Part shown: piece after piece, positions 42,297 through 50,898 of the stretch
Layout: every line of letters begins with the position of its first letter
Position numbering within the stretch: position 1 is the stretch's first letter
DNA from: DASWIG01 sp965371445
Lineage (GTDB): Bacteria > Acidobacteriota > Thermoanaerobaculia > Multivoradales > J023
Reading direction: 5' to 3'
Assembly (NCBI GenBank): GCA_965371445.1
Contig: CBDUYN010000053.1
Coordinates: 1 to 53,685 of the forward strand
Length of the DNA stretch: 53,685 bases
Program-made: the position numbers and the translations under genes
Notes under the pieces: generated by a model
What the model saw: the letters and a program-made list of their open reading frames with translations, nothing else
The model's database searches: none
Told to the model about the DNA's origin: nothing

Positions 42297-42490
42297 CAAG
42301 CAGACGAGGACGACGAATCGAGGCAGAGTGTGTCGCCTTCACCTCGACGAGTCGACGATGCTCGGCTTGGCCTTGTCCGAGCGCGCGACAGCGCGCTCGG
42401 CCGATGGCCGAGCGAAGACAAGGCCAAGCCGTGCCACTCGGACGCTCCGAGGTGAGCATCCACCCTTGTTGTGAGGCTCTCGTCTGCTTG
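42297..42490. repeat. Large nested inverted repeat, 194 bp
   Basis: Three perfect arm pairs are nested: CAAGCAGACGAG (42297-42308) with CTCGTCTGCTTG (42479-42490); TCACCTCG (42339-42346) with CGAGGTGA (42448-42455); GCTTGGCCTTGTC (42365-42377) with GACAAGGCCAAGC (42417-42429). The core (42378-42414) offers two competing 9-bp stems, CGAGCGCGC/GCGCGCTCG and CGCTCGGCC/GGCCGAGCG. The midpoints coincide near 42395. It could be a structured RNA, a replication or recombination site, or a palindromic repeat element. Confidence 0.65.
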
Positions 42491-42634
42491 ACCTTGCCAC
42501 CCTGAGCATCCTCCCCCCAAAGGCCTGTCTACCCAGAGGACTGCCTTGCCCTCCGGGCGAACCCGGTTTCGCAGTAAGATCGGCCTGGGTATCGCTGGCC
42601 ACGACGTCTTTCACCCTGGACGATACCGAACGAG

Positions 42635-43006
42635 ATGTACCGAATCCTGGCCTTCGCCGTCCTCGCGCTCCTCGGCCTCGTCCTCCTGGTACGGCCCGAG
42701 CTGGCCCACCTGGTGGCGGGCTACAAGCCCCTCGTGCCGCCGGGACCGGAGCAGATCGACGACCCGCCTCCCTTCGACGAGGGCGCGGCGCTCCGGTTTT
42801 TCGCCGAGCGCAACCAGATCGACCTCACGGTCCCCCGCGACATGACCGCGGGCGAGCTCCTACGCCTCTACCAGATCGACTTCCCCCACGTCCGCCGCCA
42901 GATCGCCGAGGCGCGCGGCAACCTCGTCCTCTCCGACCGGGAGCTCCTGCGCCGCGGCGAACGCTACCGAATCACCCTGACCCCGCCGGCGGAAGGGGTG
43001 CCGTGA
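42635..43006 (+). CDS. Small single-pass membrane protein, first gene of the GTPase operon
   Basis: 123 aa. One N-terminal membrane helix (ILAFAVLALLGLVLLV, about 4-19) precedes a soluble domain with two helices (EGAALRFFAERNQIDL, TAGELLRLYQIDFPHVRRQIAEA) and a final basic strand. No family is recognised. It overlaps the next gene by 4 nt (GTGA), so it is part of the operon running to 50757. Confidence 0.7.
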   Translation: MYRILAFAVLALLGLVLLVRPELAHLVAGYKPLVPPGPEQIDDPPPFDEGAALRFFAERNQIDLTVPRDMTAGELLRLYQIDFPHVRRQIAEARGNLVLSDRELLRRGERYRITLTPPAEGVP

Positions 43007-44163
43007 GCGAGCGCTACCTCTGTCTCCATTGCTGGCGGTCGCTGCCACGGGAGCACGCCTTCTACCGCTGCGAAGCCTGCGCCGGCGCCGACGCCCCCGA
43101 CTGGATGCGCCGCGCCGCCGGGTCTTTGCAGCGCTTCGAGCGCCTGCACCGTCCGTGGTACCGGCGCCTCTTCTCCGAAGAGGCCGCCCCGGCGCGCTGC
43201 CCCAAACACCCCGACGCCAACCTACAGCTCTACTGCGAGTGCCGCTACCCGCTCGACGAGCGCGCCGCGCTCGGCCGCGCCACCCCCCTGGCTCTCGGGG
43301 TTGCCGGTCCGCGCTCCTCCGGCAAGACCCTCTTCCTCGTCACCCTGATGGACGAGCTGCGCCGCCGCGAGATCCGCGGCCGAAAGCTCGGCATCGTCGG
43401 CCTCGACGACACCGAAGAACGCTTCGCCCGGCTCTCGGCGGGCTTTTTCGAGACCGGCTCGAAGCCCCACGCGACGCCTCCCGTCGACGAAGAGGCCACG
43501 GCCTGGGACGAAACCTCGGGCCTGCCGGCGGGCAACTTCGCCTGGACGATCGCTGTCGACGACGGCCGGCGGCGGCCGGCGCCGCCGATGCTGCTTGCCG
43601 TCAACGACCTCGGCGGCGAGACCTGGGGCCTGCCGGGACACGTCCGCCGCGAGCTTTTCGACCGCTACCTTGGACACGTCGGCTCGCTCGTCTTCCTGAT
43701 CGACGGCACCTCGCTCGCCGCCGACCTCGGCAAGCCGGTCGAGGACGCCTGGGACGACGCGCCCCCGCCCGGCGACCGCGGCACCGCCACGCGCCAGTGG
43801 TTCGCCCGGGTCCTCGAGCGGCTCGGACGGCGATCGCACCGTACCGACCTGGCGCTCGTCGTCTCCAAGGCCGACGTCCTCTGGGAGGGCGTCTTGCCCA
43901 GGGCCGCGGGAGACAACGGCAAGGGGCCTCCCGAGAAGGCGATTGAGAAAGTCCTCTTCGAGGCGCGACGCCGCGACGTGGTGGTCGAGGCGCGGCGGCG
44001 GTTTCGCTCGGTGCGGCTCTTCGCCGTCTCGAGCCTTGGATTCCGACCGCAACCCGCCGACGTCGACGGCGAGCGCCACCTCGTGCGTCCGGCCGAGCCG
44101 AGCGGCGTGACCGATCCCGTCGCCTGGCTCCTCGCCCAGCGTCTGCCGGGGCTGCGGAGGTAG
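43003..44163 (+). CDS. Zinc-ribbon P-loop GTPase-like protein
   Basis: 386 aa from GTG 43003. The N-terminal zinc ribbon is CxxC (Cys7, Cys10) and CxxC (Cys23, Cys26), with a second Cys cluster near 66-80. The P-loop GPRSSGKT lies at 102-109. A G3-like NDLGGE follows with a nearby switch, then SLVFLIDGTS, and the base-specificity motif VVSKADV. This layout fits the double-GTPase (DO-GTPase) group described by comparative genomics in bacterial conflict-type operons. The sequence has no membrane segment. A second GTPase lies two genes downstream. Confidence 0.75.
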   Translation: MSERYLCLHCWRSLPREHAFYRCEACAGADAPDWMRRAAGSLQRFERLHRPWYRRLFSEEAAPARCPKHPDANLQLYCECRYPLDERAALGRATPLALGVAGPRSSGKTLFLVTLMDELRRREIRGRKLGIVGLDDTEERFARLSAGFFETGSKPHATPPVDEEATAWDETSGLPAGNFAWTIAVDDGRRRPAPPMLLAVNDLGGETWGLPGHVRRELFDRYLGHVGSLVFLIDGTSLAADLGKPVEDAWDDAPPPGDRGTATRQWFARVLERLGRRSHRTDLALVVSKADVLWEGVLPRAAGDNGKGPPEKAIEKVLFEARRRDVVVEARRRFRSVRLFAVSSLGFRPQPADVDGERHLVRPAEPSGVTDPVAWLLAQRLPGLRR

Positions 44164-44176
44164 AAAGGGAAACCCC

Positions 44177-45178
44177 ATGGAACAAACAGCAGAACAAAAA
44201 GCGATCAACGACGAAGGCGTCGAGCAGCCCCTTCACCACGTGCTTTTCACTCACGCCCACGGCCGCGGTGGCGAAGGATTTCGCCTCGTCTTCATGACTC
44301 CCGACTGGCCGCAACGCGACAAGGGCCGGCTTAGCCGCTGGCTACAAAGCCTGCGGCCGGAGATCGACAGGCCGGCGAACCTCATCCAGATGAAGTCCGT
44401 CGCCATGGGCATCTTTCGCCTGGACGGTACGCTCCACGCCGTCCTGGCACACACCGACGTCGGCCTCGAAGACGAGCACGGCCGTCCCGGGCTCGGCGTC
44501 CACGCGCTGCTGACTCCGGTCGCCGAGGAAGGGATTCTTCCGAACTTCGAGCTCGGCCTTATGTGCACAAGCGGGCTCCTGCAGTTGCAGATCTCCAACA
44601 AGGCGAACGAGCTGAAGGAAAAGCGCCTCGGGATGTGGATTCCCCCCGATCGCTCGAAAGAGCACCGCGTCCCTCTGGAGCTCTTCCTGGAATTCTGTGA
44701 CAACGAGCGCGAAGTCGGCATGGCGACCAGCGACTATCAACCCTCCGTCTTCGGGGCGATCAAGAGCAGAGACCACCTCCTCGACGCCTACCTAACCGCC
44801 GCCCGGGCTGGCAGTCCGGAAACACCCGCCGAGCTGGTACATCACGGCTGCTCGCCAAATGACCTGACGTGCATGTCGATCCTCTTGCCGCCGCGGCTGC
44901 GGCTGGCCGCCTGCCGCTGGGGCTATGGGCTGCGGGCCGGCCACGACCTGAGCATCCGCGCGTGGCGGCCGCGAGACGACGAGACGGAGATCGTGCCGGA
45001 GCAAGACGCCTACGCCGCCTGGCTCCGCCGACGCCTGGAGGGAGGTCTCACCGAAGCAGGCCGCAACGAGATCGGTTTCAGCAAATCCCACTACGAATAC
45101 GGCCTCTTCGACGACGTCTTCGGCAACTGGGAGATCCGCTCCTGGGACGAGCTCCTGGACTGGATTCGCCATGCCTGA
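44177..45178 (+). CDS. Probable GTPase-associated protein (GAP1-N-like)
   Basis: 333 aa. I assign it mainly by position between two GTPases and by its opening HHVLFTHAHGRGGEGFRLVF, reminiscent of the GTPase-associated protein N-terminal domain that begins with an xxYTxxxxxxGxGFxxV strand. The rest has DYQPSVFGAIKSRDHLLDAYL and several Trp-rich strands (YGLRAGHDLSIRAWRP, WEIRSWDELLDWI). There is no catalytic motif I recognise. The gene starts 13 nt after the first GTPase gene and overlaps the second by 8 nt, so the three products are probably made in stoichiometric amounts. Confidence 0.5.
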   Translation: MEQTAEQKAINDEGVEQPLHHVLFTHAHGRGGEGFRLVFMTPDWPQRDKGRLSRWLQSLRPEIDRPANLIQMKSVAMGIFRLDGTLHAVLAHTDVGLEDEHGRPGLGVHALLTPVAEEGILPNFELGLMCTSGLLQLQISNKANELKEKRLGMWIPPDRSKEHRVPLELFLEFCDNEREVGMATSDYQPSVFGAIKSRDHLLDAYLTAARAGSPETPAELVHHGCSPNDLTCMSILLPPRLRLAACRWGYGLRAGHDLSIRAWRPRDDETEIVPEQDAYAAWLRRRLEGGLTEAGRNEIGFSKSHYEYGLFDDVFGNWEIRSWDELLDWIRHA

Positions 45179-46094
45179 GCCCGCCGAGCCCTCCCCCTCC
45201 GTCGCCCGCCTCGACGCGCTCCGCGACTATCTCGAGAACGGCTACGAGGTCTTCCTCGTCACCGGCGCGCGGGGCACCGGCAAGACGCAGCTCGTCGACG
45301 CCTACTGCCAGGCCGGCAGCAGACGCGAGGGTGCCCCGGACGAGCCCGTCTGCCAGCCGGTCGCCGCCGGACGGCGCAAGGTCGTCCTCGTCGACGCGCC
45401 GGGCGAGGGCTTCGAGCGCCTCGCCGGCGGCAACGGCGATGTCGACCGCCACGCCCTCGACCTCCTGCGTCACGTCCGTCCGCGGCTGCGGGGCCTCGTC
45501 GTCCTCGTCGATCTGAAGCGCCTCTGGGAGGGGCCGGACGCCGCGCAAGTCGAGTCGCTCACCTGGCTCCTCGTCCTCCTGCGGTGGCTCGAGGACGGAC
45601 GCGTCCCCGCCGAGGCGGGACGGCTCCCTTTCCGCGATCACGTGATGCGCGAGGTGCTGCGCATGGGCCGTCTCAAGGTCCCGGTCCTGGTGCTCTTCTC
45701 CCGCGCCGACGAGTCGAACGGCGTCGCCGTGCCGCGCCGCTCGACGCGCGAAGGCTTCAAGAGCGGCGAAGGCCGGACGCTCTTCCCGGCCGGCGAAGAC
45801 CCCTTGCTCCTCGCCTATCACTGCCTGCCGGAGCTTTACCAGGCTCTCCTCCACCACGCCGCGTGCTTTCGTGTCGACTTCGTCCACGCGCTGGTGACCG
45901 ATCCCGACACGGGCGAGATCCGCGACCCCTTGCCCTGCGGCGTCTTCCTGTCGCTCGACGCCTTGCTGGCACGCCGCTCACGCTTTCCGGCCGTACCGAG
46001 CCGCGTCTGGATCGCCGTGGCGCGCTTCCTCGACGAAAACCTCCGCCGCAACGACCGCTGGCAACGCCTGCCGGACCCGGAGGAGCTCGCCTGA
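45171..46094 (+). CDS. P-loop GTPase-like protein (second of the pair)
   Basis: 307 aa. P-loop GARGTGKT at 32-39 (FLVTGARGTGKTQLVDAY), Walker B/G3 VVLVDAPGEG, a following hydrophobic strand LRGLVVLVDLKRLWEG, and an LVLFSRADES motif in the place of NKxD. The helical C-terminus ends VWIAVARFLDENLRR. It resembles the partner GTPase of a double-GTPase system. Its stop overlaps the next start (TGATG). Loss of the canonical Asn in the G4 motif makes nucleotide specificity uncertain. Confidence 0.72.
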   Translation: MPEPAEPSPSVARLDALRDYLENGYEVFLVTGARGTGKTQLVDAYCQAGSRREGAPDEPVCQPVAAGRRKVVLVDAPGEGFERLAGGNGDVDRHALDLLRHVRPRLRGLVVLVDLKRLWEGPDAAQVESLTWLLVLLRWLEDGRVPAEAGRLPFRDHVMREVLRMGRLKVPVLVLFSRADESNGVAVPRRSTREGFKSGEGRTLFPAGEDPLLLAYHCLPELYQALLHHAACFRVDFVHALVTDPDTGEIRDPLPCGVFLSLDALLARRSRFPAVPSRVWIAVARFLDENLRRNDRWQRLPDPEELA

Positions 46095-47884
46095 TGCGCC
46101 CCCGCCGCCGCCGTCCTTGGCTCGCCCTGCTGCCCTGGGGGCTCGCTTGTGCGGTGGCCGCGGGAAGCTTCGCCGTCCTCACCCGCGGGACACCGGCTGT
46201 GGAGCCGGCGATCCTGACGGCAAGCGGTGTCGAATTCACCGAGGCCGCGGCCCTGGAGCGACGCTGGATCGACGAGGCCTTTCCTGTCGACTACCTGCCC
46301 TCCCCCGCCCTGGAGCTCCCCTGCCCCACCGGGACGCGGGCGGCGACTCCGTGGTCGCTACGCGTCGCCGAGGCGCTCTCCCTTGCCGAGCGCGGCGAGG
46401 TCGACGAGGCGGTCTCGAAGCTCCGGGAAATGGACCGCTGGGACCCGTCGAACTGGGTGCCCGGGCTCGCCCTGGGCGGTGTCCTGCTGCGCGCCGGCCG
46501 CCTGGAGGAGGCCGCCTCGTTTCTCGAGCAGGCGACGGGACGCTCGCTCCTGAGGACACGGATCCGCAGTGCCGCCGACGCGGCCAGGCGCCAGCGTCCC
46601 CACCGGGGTCCGCTCACCGAGGACGTCCTCGGCGGCGTCCACCTGCTCCATGCCTACGCCTATGCCCGGCTTAGCGTCGGACGGAGCGGTCCGGACGTTT
46701 TCGAGGCCCTTTCCGGCGCCCTCGCCGGCGCGCGGCTCCTGGCGCTGCGCGAGCTCGACGAGCGGGACCTCGAAGGGCCGGAGTGGCTGGAGCTGAAGCT
46801 CCGGGCTCCGGGCTGCCGGGCCACCGCGGCGAGCCTCACCCCGCTCGACTTGACGAACGACCTGATCGTCGCCTACCTCGGAGCCGGCGAGGTCGAAGCG
46901 TCGGCAGCCAACTGGCGGCAGGAGAGCCAACGCGACTACCGCGAGCCGCCGCGGGAGAACCCGCTGCTCGCCGTCCTGCTGCGCTTCGCCGACGAGCCGG
47001 CGAGGGCCACCCAGGGACGCGCCTGGGCCCTTTCCGAGGCCGAGCGCCTGCTGAGGACACTGTCCCCCTCGGGGGATCAAGGGGGGAAGACACTGTCCCC
47101 CTCGGGGGATCAAGGGGGGAAGACACTGTCCCCCTCGGGGGATCAAGGGGGGAAGACACTGCGCGGCGAGCCGTGGGGCAACGCACGCCTCGCTGCCAAC
47201 CTGGCCACGCTCACCCGTTCGCTCTTCTTGGAAAGCCCCGAGGAAGGCCGCGTCCACCTGCGGACGCTCTCGGACGAGCTTCTCGCGACCGCCGTCGCCG
47301 GACGCGGGGAGGTCAGCTCACGGGAGCGTTCGCGGCTGGGACGCGTCCTCGCCCGGCTCCTCCTCGACGCGGCGGTCGACTCTGCCGCCGTCCCGGAGCT
47401 GCCCGAGGACGTCGCCGCCGACCTCGATCCCTCCGCTCAGGAGGCGGCTCGCCGCGTCGCGGCGGCCCTCGGCCTGCGCGCCGACGCCGACGCTTTCCTC
47501 GGCCGGCTGCACGGAGACGTGACCGAGGTCCGCCTGGAGCTCGCCGGCGAGGCCACGCCGTGGCTGCGGGCCGGACGCCGCGACGTCGCCCGCTCGCTCG
47601 CCCGCCGCGGCGCTGAAGCGCCGGAAGACGAGCAGGCCTGGTGGGCGAGGCAAGCGCGCGGCGTCCTCGCGGCGGACGACGAGGCCCCCGACGAGCTCCT
47701 GGAGCTGGAGGGACCCGCGGGACCCGGGCAACCCTCGGGTGGAGACGCGGCTTTCGTCGCCTTCCTGGCCGCCGCCGTGGCCTGGATCGCCGGCGGGTGG
47801 GGCGCTCTCCAGCTTGCGGCCTTCGCCGACCTGCGGACGTCCTTCTATCGACTGGAGGCGCGCCGGCGCCTGCGGAGGGGATGA
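46094..47884 (+). CDS. Membrane-anchored helical-repeat protein with an in-frame minisatellite
   Basis: 596 aa from ATG 46094; an open frame extends 5' of it but only as antisense or alternate frame of the GTPase. One N-terminal membrane helix (LALLPWGLACAVAAGSFAVL) and one near the C-terminus (FVAFLAAAVAWIAGGWGALQLA) flank a large Ala/Leu/Glu-rich helical region with TPR-like pairs (SLAERGEVDEAVSKLREMD, LGGVLLRAGRLEEAASFLEQ). Three exact 11-residue repeats TLSPSGDQGGK sit at about residues 322-354. It overlaps the following gene (ATGA). It probably links the GTPases to the polytopic partner (inference). Confidence 0.7.
   Translation: MRPRRRRPWLALLPWGLACAVAAGSFAVLTRGTPAVEPAILTASGVEFTEAAALERRWIDEAFPVDYLPSPALELPCPTGTRAATPWSLRVAEALSLAERGEVDEAVSKLREMDRWDPSNWVPGLALGGVLLRAGRLEEAASFLEQATGRSLLRTRIRSAADAARRQRPHRGPLTEDVLGGVHLLHAYAYARLSVGRSGPDVFEALSGALAGARLLALRELDERDLEGPEWLELKLRAPGCRATAASLTPLDLTNDLIVAYLGAGEVEASAANWRQESQRDYREPPRENPLLAVLLRFADEPARATQGRAWALSEAERLLRTLSPSGDQGGKTLSPSGDQGGKTLSPSGDQGGKTLRGEPWGNARLAANLATLTRSLFLESPEEGRVHLRTLSDELLATAVAGRGEVSSRERSRLGRVLARLLLDAAVDSAAVPELPEDVAADLDPSAQEAARRVAAALGLRADADAFLGRLHGDVTEVRLELAGEATPWLRAGRRDVARSLARRGAEAPEDEQAWWARQARGVLAADDEAPDELLELEGPAGPGQPSGGDAAFVAFLAAAVAWIAGGWGALQLAAFADLRTSFYRLEARRRLRRG
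47057..47155 (+). repeat. Three exact 33-bp tandem repeats within coding sequence
   Basis: Units at 47057-47089, 47090-47122 and 47123-47155 are identical at DNA level and a fourth begins (ACACTG). Each contains CCCCCTCGGGGGATCAAGGG, a near-palindrome. Length 33 keeps the frame, so copy-number change would be tolerated. Confidence 0.85.
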
Positions 47885-50757
47885 TGGGGCTCTTCCTGGC
47901 CGGCCTCGCCTGCGCCTTCCTGGCGCTCGTCCTCTCCGGACGCGGCACACCGGCGACGCGGCGTGCCTCGCTCCTCGCCCTGGCGCTCGCCTACGGTGCG
48001 CCCGCGGCCTTCGTCGCCCATACGCTGGCCGACGCCCAGGACGACGGCGAGCGCTACCGCTTCGCGCTCCTTGGCCTGGGCTTTCGCGTCCCCCCGGGCG
48101 AGGAGGAGCTCCGCCTCGCGGTCGGCGGCGACCGCGACCGCCACGACGTCTTCATCTCGGCGCTCGACGAGGGTACGGCAGGCGCCTCGAGCCTCCTCGG
48201 TCACCTCGTTCTGGAGGCGGCCGGCGACACGGGGCCGACCCGGGTCTCCTTCGAGCCGGCGCCGGAGACCGCGCAGGGCCTTCTCGGTTTGCGCCCGCGG
48301 GGTCAGCCGATCCGTCCCTACAGCGCGCTGGAGCTCGCCGACGGCGACCGGTTGCGCAGCGGCGGGCGCGTCTTCACGATCGACTTCGACACCGGGGTCT
48401 TCGGGGCGCCGGTGGCGCTCGTCGGCGACGACGGCGACACCGTCGAGCTGCCGCGGCGCGTCGCGGAGCTGCCCCTGGGGCTTGGCGTCGGCATTCGCCG
48501 TCCGCTGACGGCGGAGGTCGAGACCTATCCCCTGGCATGGCTTCTGAGGACCGCCGAGGACGACGCTCCCTCCGGTACCGTCCTCGACGTCGCCTCGGGT
48601 TTCCTCTTCTGGGAGCCGCACGGGCTTCTCGGACGCCGGTTGTGGGTCGCGGCGGCGGCAGAATCGGTCGCGGTCGAGCGCGGCGGTGAGGTCTTGCCCT
48701 GGCCGGCCCGTGCCGAGCTCTCGGACGACGCCGCGGTCCACGTCCTTTCGCCGCCGCGCTGGAACGGTACCGGGCAGCGGGCCGGCGGTCTCCGCGACCG
48801 CCGGAGCTTCCGGCTCGACCGCGCCCGGCGCAGCGTCTCGCTCGTCTACGAGACGCCCGAGGTCTACGTCCTCGGCCGTTCCGCCTTGATGGAGCTCGTG
48901 GCCGACGACCGCGACGAAGCGCTCGCCGACGGCGAGCGCTCCCCTACCCTACGCCTCCATCTCGCCATGGGGGGCTGGCAGGTCTCCGACCGCAGCCTCT
49001 ATTTCCGCCACGCTTCTCAGAGGGTGGCGCTGGAGGCTCTGGCCACGCTGGAGCTGCCCCGTTCCTTCGACGCGGATCCCCTCCGAGAGGAGGCGTCGTT
49101 CGTGGTGGCGACGCCCCGCGGCCAACGGCGGCTGCGCTTCGGCGAGGCCTTCTGGCTGGGGCGCGACCATCTGGCGGCGGTGCGCCTCGACGTCCTCCGT
49201 CCACCGCTCCTCTTGGCGGGCCTTGCCGTGCTGATGGCACTTCTCAAGGTCGCGGCGGCGCGATCGGCCGAGGTGAGCGCGCTTCACGTCCTGCTGATCG
49301 CACCGCTCGAGGTGTTGGTGTCGCTGCGGCTTCTGGCGGGCTACCGCGCCTGGGTCCTGCCGCCGTTCTCGATCGAGGCTTTTGAGCTCGCCTTGGTCGC
49401 CTGGGCGCTTCTGCCCTGGGTGCTGCTGGCCGCTTCGATCCCCGTCCCGCGCGGACGGCGTCTCGAGGTGCAGGCGGCGCTTCCGGCCTGGGGCGGCGCG
49501 CTTTTTGCCGTCGGCTGGTGCGCCGCTTTTGGCGGCGGCCTGCGCGGCGGGACGTTCCTCGCGGCGATCCTCGGCGCCGCGCTTCTGGGAGGTGCCCGGG
49601 CCCTGGGGGCCGGCGCCTGGCTCGCCCGGCTGTGGGAGAGGCTCCGGCGCGTCCGTGCGAGCGAGGCGAGGGTCCTCGCGGCGTGGACGGCGGCGGCTTT
49701 TGTCCCCTCCGTCCTACGTCTCCTGCTCCTTGTCCTCGGCTATCGCGAGAGCCTTCTCGTGGGAGGCCAGCGCTTCGCCTTGACGCTCGTCCACATCCCG
49801 CTGGGGCTCGTCCTCGCGGCGCTCTACCTCCTCTGGCTCCGCCGGCGCCTCGAAGAGCGCGGCGGCTTGGTGGCGACGGATCTCGTGCCGGGTCTGGCGA
49901 TCGTCGCCGGGACCTGGGTCGTCCCGGCGCTGGTGGTGGGCGACCTGGGCCTGGCGCTCTTGAACGTCCCGGTCTTCCTCCTGGCCTGGAGCTCGTTCGC
50001 CTGGGGCGCCAGGCGCCAGGCCGAGGACGACGGGCTCGTCGAGGAGCGCTGGTGGGCGGACCGCCGCTTCTGGACGCATGCGGCACCGGCTGTCCTTCTG
50101 GCTTTCTATCTCGTCTTCGCCGCCTTTCCGCTCGGTGCGCGGGCGCTCTTGGCGGTGATCCCGGAAGAAACTGCGCTGGAGCTCGAATCGGAAAGGAGTT
50201 ACCTGCGGCTCCTGGCCTTTGCGTACCCGGACTCGCTGGAGAAAGTGGCGCGACGCGGCAGCGAGGAGCTGGCGGTGATGTCGGCGGTGATGCGTTCGTA
50301 TACGTCGGGTCCCTGGGGCGGACGAGGCTACTTCGGCTCGGAGGTGAGCCCGCACATCGCGGCGACAGCCCTGCGCGAGCACGCGCCGGCGGTCTTCGTG
50401 GCGGCCGAGTGGGGGCTTCTGGGGACTTTTGGGCTCGTCCTGTGCTTTCTCGTCGCGATCCAGGCAGGGTTCGCGGCGGCGCCCTGGCGCGGCAGGGAGC
50501 CGTGGCACGAGCCGTGGTACGAGGAGTTGGACGACGCGGCCTGGCTCGTCGGCGCGGCGGCGGCGATGGCCGCTTTGACCCTGGGCGTTGCGAGCCTCTA
50601 CATGGTGCTCGCCAACTATCGATTGACGCTTTTTACGGGCAAGAACGTCTACCTGCTGGGGCTCGATTCGACGGCCGACGTCTTGGAGGTCTTTCTGCTG
50701 ACCGTGGTGTTCGCTCTCGGGGGGGCCGTCCTGCGCGACGAGGGGGCGGAGGACTGA
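47881..50757 (+). CDS. Large polytopic protein with divergent SEDS (FtsW/RodA-like) C-terminal half
   Basis: 958 aa from ATG 47881. After one or two membrane helices there is a ~400-residue extracytoplasmic region with beta-rich, FHA-like segments (SALELADGDRLRSGGRVFTI). About ten membrane helices follow from residue ~445. The last third resembles SEDS glycosyltransferases: GPWGGRGYFGSE...HAPAVFVAAEWGLLGTFGLVL (cf. GxGxGxS...DFIFAxxxEExGxxG), then LANYRLTLFTGKNVYLLGLDS (cf. NxGxxxGxxPxTGxxLPxxSxGGS). The conserved positions are only partly kept, so enzymatic activity is uncertain. It terminates the GTPase operon. Confidence 0.6.
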   Translation: MMGLFLAGLACAFLALVLSGRGTPATRRASLLALALAYGAPAAFVAHTLADAQDDGERYRFALLGLGFRVPPGEEELRLAVGGDRDRHDVFISALDEGTAGASSLLGHLVLEAAGDTGPTRVSFEPAPETAQGLLGLRPRGQPIRPYSALELADGDRLRSGGRVFTIDFDTGVFGAPVALVGDDGDTVELPRRVAELPLGLGVGIRRPLTAEVETYPLAWLLRTAEDDAPSGTVLDVASGFLFWEPHGLLGRRLWVAAAAESVAVERGGEVLPWPARAELSDDAAVHVLSPPRWNGTGQRAGGLRDRRSFRLDRARRSVSLVYETPEVYVLGRSALMELVADDRDEALADGERSPTLRLHLAMGGWQVSDRSLYFRHASQRVALEALATLELPRSFDADPLREEASFVVATPRGQRRLRFGEAFWLGRDHLAAVRLDVLRPPLLLAGLAVLMALLKVAAARSAEVSALHVLLIAPLEVLVSLRLLAGYRAWVLPPFSIEAFELALVAWALLPWVLLAASIPVPRGRRLEVQAALPAWGGALFAVGWCAAFGGGLRGGTFLAAILGAALLGGARALGAGAWLARLWERLRRVRASEARVLAAWTAAAFVPSVLRLLLLVLGYRESLLVGGQRFALTLVHIPLGLVLAALYLLWLRRRLEERGGLVATDLVPGLAIVAGTWVVPALVVGDLGLALLNVPVFLLAWSSFAWGARRQAEDDGLVEERWWADRRFWTHAAPAVLLAFYLVFAAFPLGARALLAVIPEETALELESERSYLRLLAFAYPDSLEKVARRGSEELAVMSAVMRSYTSGPWGGRGYFGSEVSPHIAATALREHAPAVFVAAEWGLLGTFGLVLCFLVAIQAGFAAAPWRGREPWHEPWYEELDDAAWLVGAAAAMAALTLGVASLYMVLANYRLTLFTGKNVYLLGLDSTADVLEVFLLTVVFALGGAVLRDEGAED

Positions 50758-50785
50758 GGGCACCCGGACGGCGTCGGAGCCGCCG

Positions 50786-50824
50786 CTCGTCCTCGCGGCG
50801 CTCTACCTCCTGTGGCTCCGCCGG
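50786..50824 (+). repeat. 39-bp duplication of a segment inside the SEDS-like gene
   Basis: This intergenic segment is identical to 49807-49845 except for one base (C49832 versus G50811). In the gene it encodes LVLAALYLLWLRR. It marks a recent partial duplication or template switch just after the operon's stop codon. Confidence 0.85.
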
Positions 50825-50841
50825 GACGGAGCCTGATCTAG

Positions 50842-50870
50842 TTGACAAAGTCAATTATTTCGCCGATCAT
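50842..50870 (+). promoter_or_regulatory. Promoter with overlapping MarR-type operator
   Basis: TTGACAAAGTCAA (50842-50854) is a perfect palindrome (TTGAC-AAA-GTCAA) of the kind bound by MarR dimers. Its first six bases are a consensus -35 (TTGACA), followed after 17 nt by GATCAT as -10. Binding by the downstream MarR domain would block RNA polymerase, implying autorepression. Confidence 0.65.
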
Positions 50871-50898
50871 GTCCACAGACGTTCACGGAGGACGGAAG

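Noticed and set aside
42202..42474. Small frames on both strands in the nested repeat
   Set aside because: They merely translate the inverted repeat; no ribosome site and no protein character.
47057..47155. CRISPR-like array
   Set aside because: Three 33-bp units are directly adjacent without spacers and stay in frame in a coding gene: a minisatellite.
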